Shown one piece after another: positions 47,860-55,485 of a stretch of DNA of 64,000 nucleotides. Made by a program: the position numbers and the translations under genes. Below the pieces are notes generated by a model that did not search any database, was not told the origin of the DNA, and saw nothing but the letters and a program-made list of their open reading frames with translations. Origin of the DNA: Paenibacillus sp. BIC5C1 (GTDB taxonomy: Bacteria; Bacillota; Bacilli; Paenibacillales; Paenibacillaceae); assembly GCF_032399705.1 (NCBI RefSeq), contig NZ_CP135922.1, positions 5,456,001 through 5,520,000 on the forward strand, given 5' to 3'. The stretch's first letter is position 1. The number at the start of each line of letters is the position of its first letter.

Positions 47860-49110
47860 CTATAAGATTGACTTGAGTTGCTTTTTTAACCCCTTCGGCA
47901 CCGTCTTCTCTACCGTGATGGATCGCGCTCCATGCATCGTTGCAAAGAACTGCAGTCCCTCCCGAAAATCCGCGATCCATTCCTCCACAGGCGGAGCAGT
48001 CTCTTCCATCGATAACAACCGAACCGTCAGCACGCCCGTTTTGCGATCGAGTCGCGGGTCCATACGTCCAATCAGCTGGTCTCCGTGAAGTATGGGCATG
48101 GCGTAATAGCCGTAGGTTCGTTTCACCTCTGGTGTGTAAATCTCCCATTTATAATGGAAATCAAATAAATCCACAATCCGTTCCCGTCTCCACAGCAGAT
48201 TGTCCAGCGGGGGAAGGAATCGTACCGGACCTGTTGGATCATAATGTGTATCTTCCTTTTCCATCTCAAGCAACAAACCCTCATCTTCTGCACGGATGTA
48301 GTAAGGCGTCCCAACGTCCTCTACCTCCAGTGGGATCATGCGACCATCTGCAACACGTGCAGCCATATCATTCCGACGTTCAGCAGCGGTGGATTTCATC
48401 CAGCCCAATCGTGGATCTCGCACGTCCACGACCCGATAGGCATGAATGTACTTGTCCATCAGAGCTTGCCTCTGAGCCAAGATATCGATCTCCGCTGCCA
48501 TGGATTGGCCCTGCTCCAACAATCCGGATTCAGTAATTTGAAAATAACGCTCATTGCCCTGCCTTGCCACGACACGAATGGCAGCCGAATCCAGCAGCAA
48601 GTTCAACGCTAACGAGGTGTCTTTCGTTTTAGGCGCATCTGCATTGTCCCAATATCCACTCACCCGTTCGACAGCACGAAAAGCTCTGGAGGGTAACGGC
48701 CCCTCTTCTTCCAAACGCTTCAGCACATGCTGCACCGTATTCTCCAGCCCTTGCAGTGACGGAGCCAGTCGATCCCGTAATCGGGCACGTACAGGTTCAA
48801 ACATTGCATAATCTTCGATCGGAATAACACATGCAGCATTGGCAAAATATTCGAACACTTTATGATCACTTAACAACGTATGTAAATATTCGGAGGTATA
48901 GCCTGGATCACGAGCTCCAAGCACCAAATGCTGATTTCCGGTTACGGCAGCGACAGGATCAATCTGCACACAGCCAAGGGAGCGGATCAACTGCATCACC
49001 TGTTCAGGACTAGAAGGCAAGGTGGCGGCTGGCCATCGTCCCAATAAAGATTGTGTGTGCAGCAAAAAACGCCGAACGATTTTCTTATTCATGCGAAGCG
49101 CTGTTGTCAT
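47860..49110 (-). CDS. AlkZ/YcaQ-like winged-helix DNA glycosylase family protein
   Basis: 416 aa, family HTH_42. The catalytic Q-x-D motif appears in GCVQIDPVAAVTGNQHLVLG. Tandem winged helices follow; WDNADAPKTKD, YYIRAEDEG, and FLPPLDNLLWRRERIVDLFD are diagnostic of the group. AlkZ excises streptozotocin-type adducts and YcaQ unhooks interstrand crosslinks; which activity applies here is unknown. AAGGGAAG precedes ATG 49110. Convergent with fabV. Confidence 0.9.
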   Translation of the reverse strand: MTTALRMNKKIVRRFLLHTQSLLGRWPAATLPSSPEQVMQLIRSLGCVQIDPVAAVTGNQHLVLGARDPGYTSEYLHTLLSDHKVFEYFANAACVIPIEDYAMFEPVRARLRDRLAPSLQGLENTVQHVLKRLEEEGPLPSRAFRAVERVSGYWDNADAPKTKDTSLALNLLLDSAAIRVVARQGNERYFQITESGLLEQGQSMAAEIDILAQRQALMDKYIHAYRVVDVRDPRLGWMKSTAAERRNDMAARVADGRMIPLEVEDVGTPYYIRAEDEGLLLEMEKEDTHYDPTGPVRFLPPLDNLLWRRERIVDLFDFHYKWEIYTPEVKRTYGYYAMPILHGDQLIGRMDPRLDRKTGVLTVRLLSMEETAPPVEEWIADFREGLQFFATMHGARSITVEKTVPKGLKKQLKSIL

Positions 49111-49243
49111 ATGTAGAATTCTTCCCTTCATCGAAGATAGGAGGTTGTATAGCTATAATGATCCATTTCAAAAAGAGATACATTGATTTTAACAGTACAA
49201 GGGATGTCATACCAATCGAAGGAAGAGCTTTTTTTAAAGATGC

Positions 49244-49468
49244 TTACACAGCACTCCGCACGCCATAGACAAAATAAAAAGAAGCACCACCATCCTGGGT
49301 CCGCTTCTTGTGTTTGACCTTTTGTAATTTTTCCTGTTTCGTGGGCATGAGTCGAACATGCTGGGATAACGCTCCATAATCGCCGTTTACTCTCCGACTT
49401 TGCTCTGGACACCATTGTCCTGACCGCTCTGCTTTGCGCAATGCTTTTTGCGTTTGTGTACGTGCCAT
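49244..49468 (-). CDS. small basic protein
   Basis: 74 aa, very basic: MARTQTQKALRKAERSGQWC, then SRRVNGDYGALSQHVRL and KQEKLQKVKHKKRTQDGG. Similar short basic proteins occur in Bacillales but I cannot name a function. AAGGGAG lies 14 bases before ATG 49468. An intrinsic hairpin (49279-49309) overlaps its last codons, which is odd. Confidence 0.6.
   Translation of the reverse strand: MARTQTQKALRKAERSGQWCPEQSRRVNGDYGALSQHVRLMPTKQEKLQKVKHKKRTQDGGASFYFVYGVRSAV
49279..49309 (-). terminator. terminator-like hairpin inside the 3' end of a CDS
   Basis: AAGAAGC and GCTTCTT arms with an inner ACC/GGT pair, followed on the minus strand by TTTTTATTTT. It lies before the stop codon at 49244 of the small basic protein. 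Confidence 0.5.
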
Positions 49469-49538
49469 GATAATAGAACACACTCCCTTGATTGGTATGC
49501 ACTCAATATATCATGTGCAGGCAGACAAGTGAAGGTGA

Positions 49539-50135
49539 TTAACGTGGAACTCTTTTCCGCCGTGATTGCCATGTTTCCACAGGTTCCTGATCGTCTTCCT
49601 CAATCAATTCCAGTGCTTCTTCCATTCTTCTGGATTTAAACAGCAGGATCAGGTCCATCAGATCTTCACGGTCCAGCAGCTTTACCCCGTTGACCGCTGC
49701 CAGCGTCCGGCATGCTTCCGTATATCTGGCTGAAGTGAGCACGATGGATCGATCTGCTTCATAATAACGCATGGACGTGTAAATCTCCTGCACTGCGCTG
49801 AGCCCCACCGGATGATTCGCTCCGTAACGTTTGGCCTGAATGACATTACGTCTTCCTGCTCTATCCACAAACACAAGGTCAGCACCAAAATCACGGCTGC
49901 TTGTGGTCTTATGTACTTCGGCATATCCGAGTTGTTGGAATAGATGATACAGGTACAGTTCAAATTCCGATCCATCCTGCATTTTATCGATATCCTTAAT
50001 CGTAATCTTACGCGGATTGGCCTCACTTCGTATACGTTGCCCTCGCCGAATTACACGGCGAATGATCCAGGCAATGAGCAGTAAAAGGACGATAACGCCT
50101 ATACCGACAATGGTCATATTTTCATTCCAATTCAT
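49539..50135 (-). CDS. membrane-anchored Mrr-type restriction endonuclease-like protein
   Basis: 198 aa. One N-terminal helix (IVGIGVIVLLLLIAWIIRRV) precedes a PD-(D/E)xK Mrr_cat domain at about 50-155: GSEFELYLYHLFQQLGY, the catalytic Asp in SSRDFGADLVFVD, and Q-A-K in NVIQAKRYG. SAVQEIYTSMRYYEADRSIV completes the core. Related anchored proteins may cut foreign or damaged DNA at the membrane; role here unknown. AAGGAG precedes the ATG. Confidence 0.88.
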   Translation of the reverse strand: MNWNENMTIVGIGVIVLLLLIAWIIRRVIRRGQRIRSEANPRKITIKDIDKMQDGSEFELYLYHLFQQLGYAEVHKTTSSRDFGADLVFVDRAGRRNVIQAKRYGANHPVGLSAVQEIYTSMRYYEADRSIVLTSARYTEACRTLAAVNGVKLLDREDLMDLILLFKSRRMEEALELIEEDDQEPVETWQSRRKRVPR

Positions 50136-50391
50136 GTCTGTTCTCCTTGTCGTTCCTCTAATCTGGCAGGCTTGTACCCCTCTTAGCCCTCGTCACCCGA
50201 CTAAATATAGCAGACTTCTCTCGTAACAGAAAGAAGATGAATTCCCTGTAACCCTCGAACTTCTCCAAACAACAATAATTTAATATCTCAATCATAAAAG
50301 GTTACAGACACTCAGGTTGAATTTCACATGTATGAAATGGTAGAATTCAACAATCGGTTCTATGTTGAATCGAAGAAAGGTGGTTTATAAC

Positions 50392-51666
50392 TTGCATACA
50401 TCCAACAAACGAAAGTCCAAAACATGGGCTGCGCTTCTTCTCAGTGGCACGCTCCTCTTCAGCCTGCATACACCAAGCTACGCGGCGGCAGAACAAAATG
50501 TACCATTGCCTAAACCTTCATGGACATCATCTTCTCTCTCACTCACACAAGTGAATACGGAGAAAGACGTTATCGTCAACGAAGTGAACGCAGTACCTGC
50601 GAAAAATCTGGTATATGTGCATTCTTCCCAGCCCGTGACCAAAACAAGCAGCAATACCAAGCTGGATTGGCAGCTAGATTCGCTTCAAGCACTGGATGCC
50701 ACGACCGGACAATTGAAATGGAACGTTATTTTCCATGAGAAAAGTGGGCCTTATACAACCTACTCCAATTCACTATATACCAGCAACGGCACAGCTTATG
50801 TATATATGGAATATTCGGATGGAACCAAAAAGGTATACTCGTTCAATACTTCCGGCAAAACCAACTGGGTCAAAAACGTGAGTAATTCATCTTCCATGTA
50901 CCTTCTGGACGACGATACGTTATTGATCGCTTCGAGCCCTGGTGTTCAATCGAACGGTTCCGTTCGTTCAGCCATCTCGCTGTACGACAAGAAGGGAAAA
51001 CTGATTTCGGAAAAAACAATCAACGGTGCTGTACTCAAAGCAGGCAGTGATCGAATCGTAGTCGATGCAAGCAAACAAACCAAAGTGGGAAGCTTCTGGC
51101 AGCCTGCCGCTAATCCCAAAGTGGAGATTTACGATCGTACGCTGAATCGTCTTTCCTTCTATCAGTTCCCGAGCAATGCCAACACTCTGGGAGACGGCGG
51201 CGGTGAATCGCTGGCCATTCTGGAGGATGGCTCCGTGATCATGCGTGCCAATTTTGCGAACACGGGTAACAAGCTGATGGGCTTTGGCACCGATGGTAAA
51301 CTCGCCTGGGGCCGTGCTATTGCCGGTGATGCCTATGTTCAGACCGCAGGCAACAGTTATACCCTGTTTACAGGCCAAAAGCTGGAGCTGTACACCATGA
51401 AAGGTAAAGTGACTGAACGCACATTTAAGGAAGAGCAGCCTATTCTTATGCAGGTTGATCGTACACAGGATGGGCAATACAAACTTGATTTCGCTAAGAA
51501 GGGTTATATTCTCGATCCTCAAACATTGGATACGGTACATGAATATGAGTTTGCCTCCTCTCCTGGATTACTCGATGGATATTCAACGTATAACGATCAT
51601 ATGATTTATCAGATCAATGACGACGCATTATCCAAGTATGTATTGAAGACAGCCTCAGCTAAATAG
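50392..51666 (+). CDS. secreted beta-propeller (PQQ-like) protein
   Basis: 424 aa. Signal peptide: basic HTSNKRKSKTW, hydrophobic AALLLSGTLLFSLHTPSYA, cleaved near AAA. Propeller-like repeats follow (LDATTGQLKWNVIFHEKSGP; FNTSGKTNWVKNV; FGTDGKLAWGRAIAGDAYVQ), typical of PQQ/WD-type repeats without cofactor ligands. Extracellular, function unknown. The start is best at TTG 50392, eight bases after AAAGGTGG; an upstream ATG at 50362 lacks a site. A terminator follows. Confidence 0.82.
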   Translation: MHTSNKRKSKTWAALLLSGTLLFSLHTPSYAAAEQNVPLPKPSWTSSSLSLTQVNTEKDVIVNEVNAVPAKNLVYVHSSQPVTKTSSNTKLDWQLDSLQALDATTGQLKWNVIFHEKSGPYTTYSNSLYTSNGTAYVYMEYSDGTKKVYSFNTSGKTNWVKNVSNSSSMYLLDDDTLLIASSPGVQSNGSVRSAISLYDKKGKLISEKTINGAVLKAGSDRIVVDASKQTKVGSFWQPAANPKVEIYDRTLNRLSFYQFPSNANTLGDGGGESLAILEDGSVIMRANFANTGNKLMGFGTDGKLAWGRAIAGDAYVQTAGNSYTLFTGQKLELYTMKGKVTERTFKEEQPILMQVDRTQDGQYKLDFAKKGYILDPQTLDTVHEYEFASSPGLLDGYSTYNDHMIYQINDDALSKYVLKTASAK

Positions 51667-51672
51667 TAAATG

Positions 51673-51712
51673 GAGCGCTCTGAATGACCGACTGACGGTC
51701 AACAGGGCGCTC
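51673..51712 (+). terminator. intrinsic terminator
   Basis: GAGCGCTCTG-type arm pairs with CAGGGCGCTC, with an inner TGACCG/CGGTCA stem; followed by TGTTATTT. Confidence 0.8.
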
Positions 51713-51767
51713 TGTTATTTCACACAATGATGAGAGTCCCCCTCCCTTTTATCCTACCTGCGCAAAC

Positions 51768-51776
51768 TGGTATAAT
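51768..51776 (+). promoter_or_regulatory. extended -10 promoter of the rlmA leader
   Basis: TGGTATAAT (extended TGn -10). The -35 is poor, as is common when an extended -10 is present. Predicted transcription start near 51783, giving a leader of about 180 nt before the methyltransferase gene. Confidence 0.65.
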
Positions 51777-51830
51777 AGTATCGTTCACTTTTTCAACCTA
51801 CTCTTGATTGGCAAGGAGCGTAGCCCTCCC

Positions 51831-51860
51831 ATGATTATTCAATTCATTCGATACAGATAA
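51831..51860 (+). CDS. leader peptide of the RlmA-type methyltransferase
   Basis: Nine-codon ORF encoding MIIQFIRYR followed by TAA 51858-51860. AAGGAG lies at 51813-51818, 12 bases upstream, and a GGAG..CTCC pairing could tune access to it. The C-terminal Arg-Tyr-Arg is a +X+ motif like the Arg-Leu-Arg of ErmD leader peptides, known to stall ribosomes when macrolides occupy the exit tunnel. The stop codon lies three bases before the terminator arm begins. I infer a regulatory role; the peptide itself probably has no function. Confidence 0.6.
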   Translation: MIIQFIRYR

Positions 51861-51863
51861 CTT

Positions 51864-51930
51864 AGGGCATAACATTAACCTCTTTTTTCAAAATGTACGA
51901 TAGAGGTTTATTTGTTATGCCCTTTTCTTC
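51864..51930 (+). terminator. attenuator terminator in the rlmA leader
   Basis: AGGGCATAAC (51864-51873) pairs with GTTATGCCCT (51914-51923). AACCTC (51877-51882) pairs with GAGGTT (51903-51908), and TTTTCTTC follows. This is a terminator within the 5' leader. A ribosome stalled on the last leader codons would cover the first bases of the 5' arm. Confidence 0.8.
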
Positions 51931-51964
51931 AGTTATCCATATCTGAATGAATGGGGTGCTATCC

Positions 51965-52831
51965 ATGTCAATCCAACGCAGGGAACGTAGTGCTGCGCTT
52001 ATTTATCCATATATCCATATGCTTAAATGTCCTATCTGTCATCAAACAATGACAACGATTAGTCGAGACAATATTCAATGTAATTCCAGACATACGTTTG
52101 ATTTGGCACGACAAGGCTATATCAATTTCATGACACGTTTGTTCAAGGGAAGCTATGACAAACGTTTATTTACAGCCAAAAGGAATATTTTATCTCAAAC
52201 TGCAATCTATACACCTCTGATCGATATCATTCGCGATTGGATTGAAGATTACTCCAGTAGCAACAGTCAGCCCTTGCATATTCTAGATGCAGGCGCAGGA
52301 GAGGGATCCCTTTTGCAGCAGATTACACAGAATACTCCAGCTGTGGGCTGGGGGATCGACATCGCCAAAGAGGGCGTTGCCATGGCTTCCTCAACCTACG
52401 ACCAGCAAATCTGGCTTGTTGGTGACCTTGCATATAGTCCCTTTGCAGAGGGGCAACTGGACGTAATCCTGAATATACTCTCCCCTTCGAATTATGAAGA
52501 GTTCGGGCGAGTGATGAAGAAGGATGGCTGGATCATCAAAGTGATTCCCGGTGACCGATATCTAATGGAAATGAGAGAGCTTCTGTTTCGGGATCGCTCT
52601 CACCGTCTAGACGGCAGAGCGCGCGTATTGTACCGATTTGCCCAGCATCATCATCTCGTAGAATGCATTCCGCTAACATACACTCTGCCGGTAACAGAAA
52701 TCATGAAGAATTCACTTATTCATATGACACCACTCTCCTGGCAAGGGACGGAATCAGCCATAGCCAGTGCTCAAGAGTCCTTATCGCAGATTACGATTGA
52801 TCTAGAAATACTGGTGGGAAAACGAAGATAG
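51965..52831 (+). CDS. rlmA: RlmA-type 23S rRNA (guanine-N1) methyltransferase
   Basis: 288 aa. An N-terminal zinc ribbon (MLKCPICHQTM and CNSRHTFDLARQGYINFM) followed by a SAM-binding domain (ILDAGAGEGSLLQQI; WGIDIAKEGVAMA; LDVILNILSPSNYEEFGRVM). This is the RlmA family, which methylates G745 (RlmAI) or G748 (RlmAII/TlrB) in hairpin 35 of 23S rRNA, near the macrolide site. G748 methylation contributes to tylosin-type resistance. GGGGTG lies eight bases before ATG 51965. The leader peptide and attenuator upstream suggest antibiotic-inducible expression. Confidence 0.88.
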   Translation: MSIQRRERSAALIYPYIHMLKCPICHQTMTTISRDNIQCNSRHTFDLARQGYINFMTRLFKGSYDKRLFTAKRNILSQTAIYTPLIDIIRDWIEDYSSSNSQPLHILDAGAGEGSLLQQITQNTPAVGWGIDIAKEGVAMASSTYDQQIWLVGDLAYSPFAEGQLDVILNILSPSNYEEFGRVMKKDGWIIKVIPGDRYLMEMRELLFRDRSHRLDGRARVLYRFAQHHHLVECIPLTYTLPVTEIMKNSLIHMTPLSWQGTESAIASAQESLSQITIDLEILVGKRR

Positions 52832-52875
52832 GTTCTGTACCATTGAAATAACATTCTCTTAATCATTGAACAATC

Positions 52876-52919
52876 AAAAAAAGCCGGGGAAGTTCCTATT
52901 TGAACTCTCCCGGCTTTTT
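52876..52919. terminator. bidirectional intrinsic terminator
   Basis: AAAAAGCCGGG and CCCGGCTTTTT arms plus inner AGTTC/GAACT, between rlmA and msrA. Confidence 0.92.
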
Positions 52920-52953
52920 CAATAAGATGCAAATTGGTCTAATGTAAAGAGAT

Positions 52954-53472
52954 TTATTTATTCCAGTTTTCTTCAATAAATTCATCCCGTCCAGATATCG
53001 CACGGTCTTCCTTGTAATGTTTCTCATTTTTCTTGTGGTAATCCTGATGGTAATCTTCTGCCGGATAGAACACAACTGCATCCCGAATCTCAGTTACAAT
53101 CGGTTGATTGAAACGTCCGCTTGCTGCCAGCTCCTGTTTGGACTGTTCTGCGAGCTCGCGTTGACGTTCATTATGGACAAAGATCGCTGTACGGTACTGA
53201 CTCCCACGATCCTGAAATTGCCCTCCATCATCGGTTGGGTCCGTCTGGGGCCAATATAGTTCCAACAGACGTTCATACGGAAATACCTCTGGATCAAATG
53301 TAATTTCAACGACCTCGACATGACCGGTCTCCCCGGTTTTGACCTGCTCATATGTTGGATTATCGACGTGACCGCCGGTATAGCCAGATACAATACCATG
53401 AATGCCTGGTTGCTCTTCAAATGGTGTAACCATACACCAGAAGCATCCGCCGGCAAATGTAGCTTTTTCCAT
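52954..53472 (-). CDS. msrA: Peptide methionine sulfoxide reductase MsrA
   Basis: 172-aa cytoplasmic reductase of methionine-S-sulfoxide. The catalytic Cys lies in [15 protein letters not shown], and [15 protein letters not shown] and QYRTAIF segments are diagnostic. No MsrB domain is fused, and no resolving Cys is present near the C-terminus (ends FIEENWNK), so recycling is probably direct by thioredoxin or a second internal Cys. AAAGGG precedes ATG 53472; a GTG six bases upstream is the alternative. Confidence 0.95.
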   Translation of the reverse strand: MEKATFAGGCFWCMVTPFEEQPGIHGIVSGYTGGHVDNPTYEQVKTGETGHVEVVEITFDPEVFPYERLLELYWPQTDPTDDGGQFQDRGSQYRTAIFVHNERQRELAEQSKQELAASGRFNQPIVTEIRDAVVFYPAEDYHQDYHKKNEKHYKEDRAISGRDEFIEENWNK

Positions 53473-53514
53473 GCACACTCATCCCTTTCTATTGTACCTA
53501 TATCTTAAAACAAA

Positions 53515-53560
53515 AAGAGGTTGATGGAAAGCCACCGCAGTGGACTTCCATCAACCTCTT
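53515..53560 (-). terminator. intrinsic terminator after the YeaQ-type gene
   Basis: AAGAGGTTGATGGAA and TTCCATCAACCTCTT arms with an imperfect apical stem; the A-run on the left gives the U-tract on the minus strand. Confidence 0.9.
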
Positions 53561-53637
53561 CAAAAGCATCTGTTATATCAACAGTTATTTAAACTGTTTG
53601 TCGCCGACTCACTGTAAATTCAAGGATCTTGAATTTG

Positions 53638-53895
53638 TTACCCGCGGCTGCGACCCATAGAACGGAAGATCAAGCTCACGATCGCTACAAGTACGATGGC
53701 ACCGATCAATGCCGGTACTATGTAGAATCCGCCCATTTCTGGACCCATGTCTCCCAGGATCACTCCACCTAACCATCCACCGATAAAACCGGCAATGATG
53801 TTACCGATAACGCCGCCGGGAATGTCACGACCAACAATCAGACCTGCCAACCATCCAATGATACCACCGATAATTAATGACCATAACCAACCCAT
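53638..53895 (-). CDS. GlsB/YeaQ/YmgE family stress membrane protein
   Basis: 85 aa with three Gly-rich hydrophobic helices (GWLWSLIIGGIIGWLAGLIV; VIGNIIAGFIGGWLGGVIL; FYIVPALIGAIVLVAIVSLI). Short basic tail FRSMGRSRG. Family members are stress-induced membrane proteins of unknown function (transglycosylase-associated). GAGGTG lies six to seven bases before ATG 53895; the ATG nine bases earlier abuts the site. Confidence 0.92.
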   Translation of the reverse strand: MGWLWSLIIGGIIGWLAGLIVGRDIPGGVIGNIIAGFIGGWLGGVILGDMGPEMGGFYIVPALIGAIVLVAIVSLIFRSMGRSRG

Positions 53896-54180
53896 ATCAT
53901 TCACCTCTAATTAAAGTTTTTGTTGTTGTCTGTCTACTATTAACCGCTACAGAAGCATTTAAACAATTGGCATGAAAATTGTTGTATATTACCTTTTGTT
54001 CATATGCCCGTTTCTCTGTTCAACAGCCTATAACAAGGCATTAAAAACAGATTGCGTCACTTCCGGGCATCTTACACAGTTCAAGACTGCGTTATGTACC
54101 TCCCGAAAGTCATTGTATGTTGATTCAGACAGCCTTAGTATAACCAATTGAGGTGAGAATATTTTAACGGTTATATTCGA
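53896..54180. other. intergenic region
   Basis: About 285 bases between the YeaQ-type gene and the end of the AAA ATPase gene. It contains the YeaQ promoter region on the minus strand. I see no ORF with a binding site, no clear terminator and no repeat. Confidence 0.5.
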
Positions 54181-55485
54181 TTAATAAAAACCTGCACGCC
54201 CCTTGCCTGGTTGGGTCAGCCAGTTGTGTTTATGGCTCTTGTCCAGCTCTCCTCGCATCGACTGAATGATCTGCACAATGTCCGTCCGGCCATTCTGGTG
54301 CCATTCCAGCGCTGCGCTGACATACAGCTCTCCAAGTTGGGCAAGAGAAAAGGTATCCGTCAATCGTGCAGCCTCCAACGTTCCTTCTCCCCCTGCGAAG
54401 ACAGCAAAGCCGCGTTGGTTCAAATATTGCAGGCGCAGCCCTTCGTCCGGTAGCGGTATTTCATAAGCCCGATCGAACCGTCCAGCACGGTTCATGAGCC
54501 CTGGATCTATTTTCTCCGGATAATTCGTGGTGCCAATTAGGAAAATGCCCTCCTTAGACGTTGCCCCATCCAACGTATTCAGGAAAAAGGATCGGACTTC
54601 ATCTGGCATGGAATCGATATCCTCAATAATTAACACCATGGGTGCCAAACGCTTGGCTGCTTCGAACACCTCACGCACCGATTCACTGTTTGTGTATTCG
54701 GTAATTTGCCAGTATGCCGCAGGCCCTGGAATGCTTCCCGCAATGGATTTGACGAGGGTCGTTTTTCCGTTTCCAGGATGGCCGTACAGTAGTATCCCAC
54801 GTTTGTAAGGAATATCATAGTCTCGATAAAAGGAACGGTCTGCCTCGAAAAACTGGTCCAACGAACGGAAGATATCCTGTTTAATTTGCGGAGAAAGCAC
54901 GACCTCATCCCGCCCTACAGAGCGGGTAATGGATTCCACATGACGATCACTGCCATTGCGGGCATCCGTGTACACCGTGACTTTTTTCATATTTTGCTGC
55001 CGTTCCCGTTCCCTTACACTGCCCAGAAATTCCTTCAATTCCTCTTCTCCTGTAGCAAAAACAAAATCCTCATTGTAGATCCCATTCTCCCGGAAGAAAG
55101 GAATGCGGACAAGAGCTACTCCCCACTGGGGGTAGGCAAATACATTATTGCGAATCGAATAATGCACCCCATATGTTGGTGCATCTCCATCATCCTCATA
55201 ATGTAGTGTACGTAGCTCCAGATCTTCGAAAATCCGGGCAACCAATTCCACTTCCGCGCTGTTACTTTGCAGATCTTCTTTTAGCAGATCCCAGTATTCA
55301 CTGTTTGGATCATCGCTGGCATAGAGTTCATAATGAACGCCGTATCGATTGCCAAGCGCCTCAGTGATGCCGCGAATCAAACGGGCATATATGGCATAAC
55401 CTTCGTTTCGGATTTGACTGTCTTGTTGCTCTTCATAGGAATAGATGACTCTATTATGATTCAATTGTTCTTTATCTATGTTCAT
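54181..55485 (-). CDS. AAA+ ATPase coupled to rtcB
   Basis: 434 aa. An N-terminal domain of about 200 residues precedes one AAA domain: Walker A LYGHPGNGKTTLVKSIAG, Walker B MVLIIEDIDSMPDE, SRH IFLIGTTNYPEKIDPG and Arg-finger region MNRAGRFDRAYE. This resembles the Bcs1/FtsH-type classical AAA clade rather than RtcR (a sigma-54 activator). Its ATG overlaps the rtcB stop by one base (TAATG), so the pair is translationally coupled. It may remodel RtcB or its RNA substrates; not established. Confidence 0.88.
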   Translation of the reverse strand: MNIDKEQLNHNRVIYSYEEQQDSQIRNEGYAIYARLIRGITEALGNRYGVHYELYASDDPNSEYWDLLKEDLQSNSAEVELVARIFEDLELRTLHYEDDGDAPTYGVHYSIRNNVFAYPQWGVALVRIPFFRENGIYNEDFVFATGEEELKEFLGSVRERERQQNMKKVTVYTDARNGSDRHVESITRSVGRDEVVLSPQIKQDIFRSLDQFFEADRSFYRDYDIPYKRGILLYGHPGNGKTTLVKSIAGSIPGPAAYWQITEYTNSESVREVFEAAKRLAPMVLIIEDIDSMPDEVRSFFLNTLDGATSKEGIFLIGTTNYPEKIDPGLMNRAGRFDRAYEIPLPDEGLRLQYLNQRGFAVFAGGEGTLEAARLTDTFSLAQLGELYVSAALEWHQNGRTDIVQIIQSMRGELDKSHKHNWLTQPGKGRAGFY

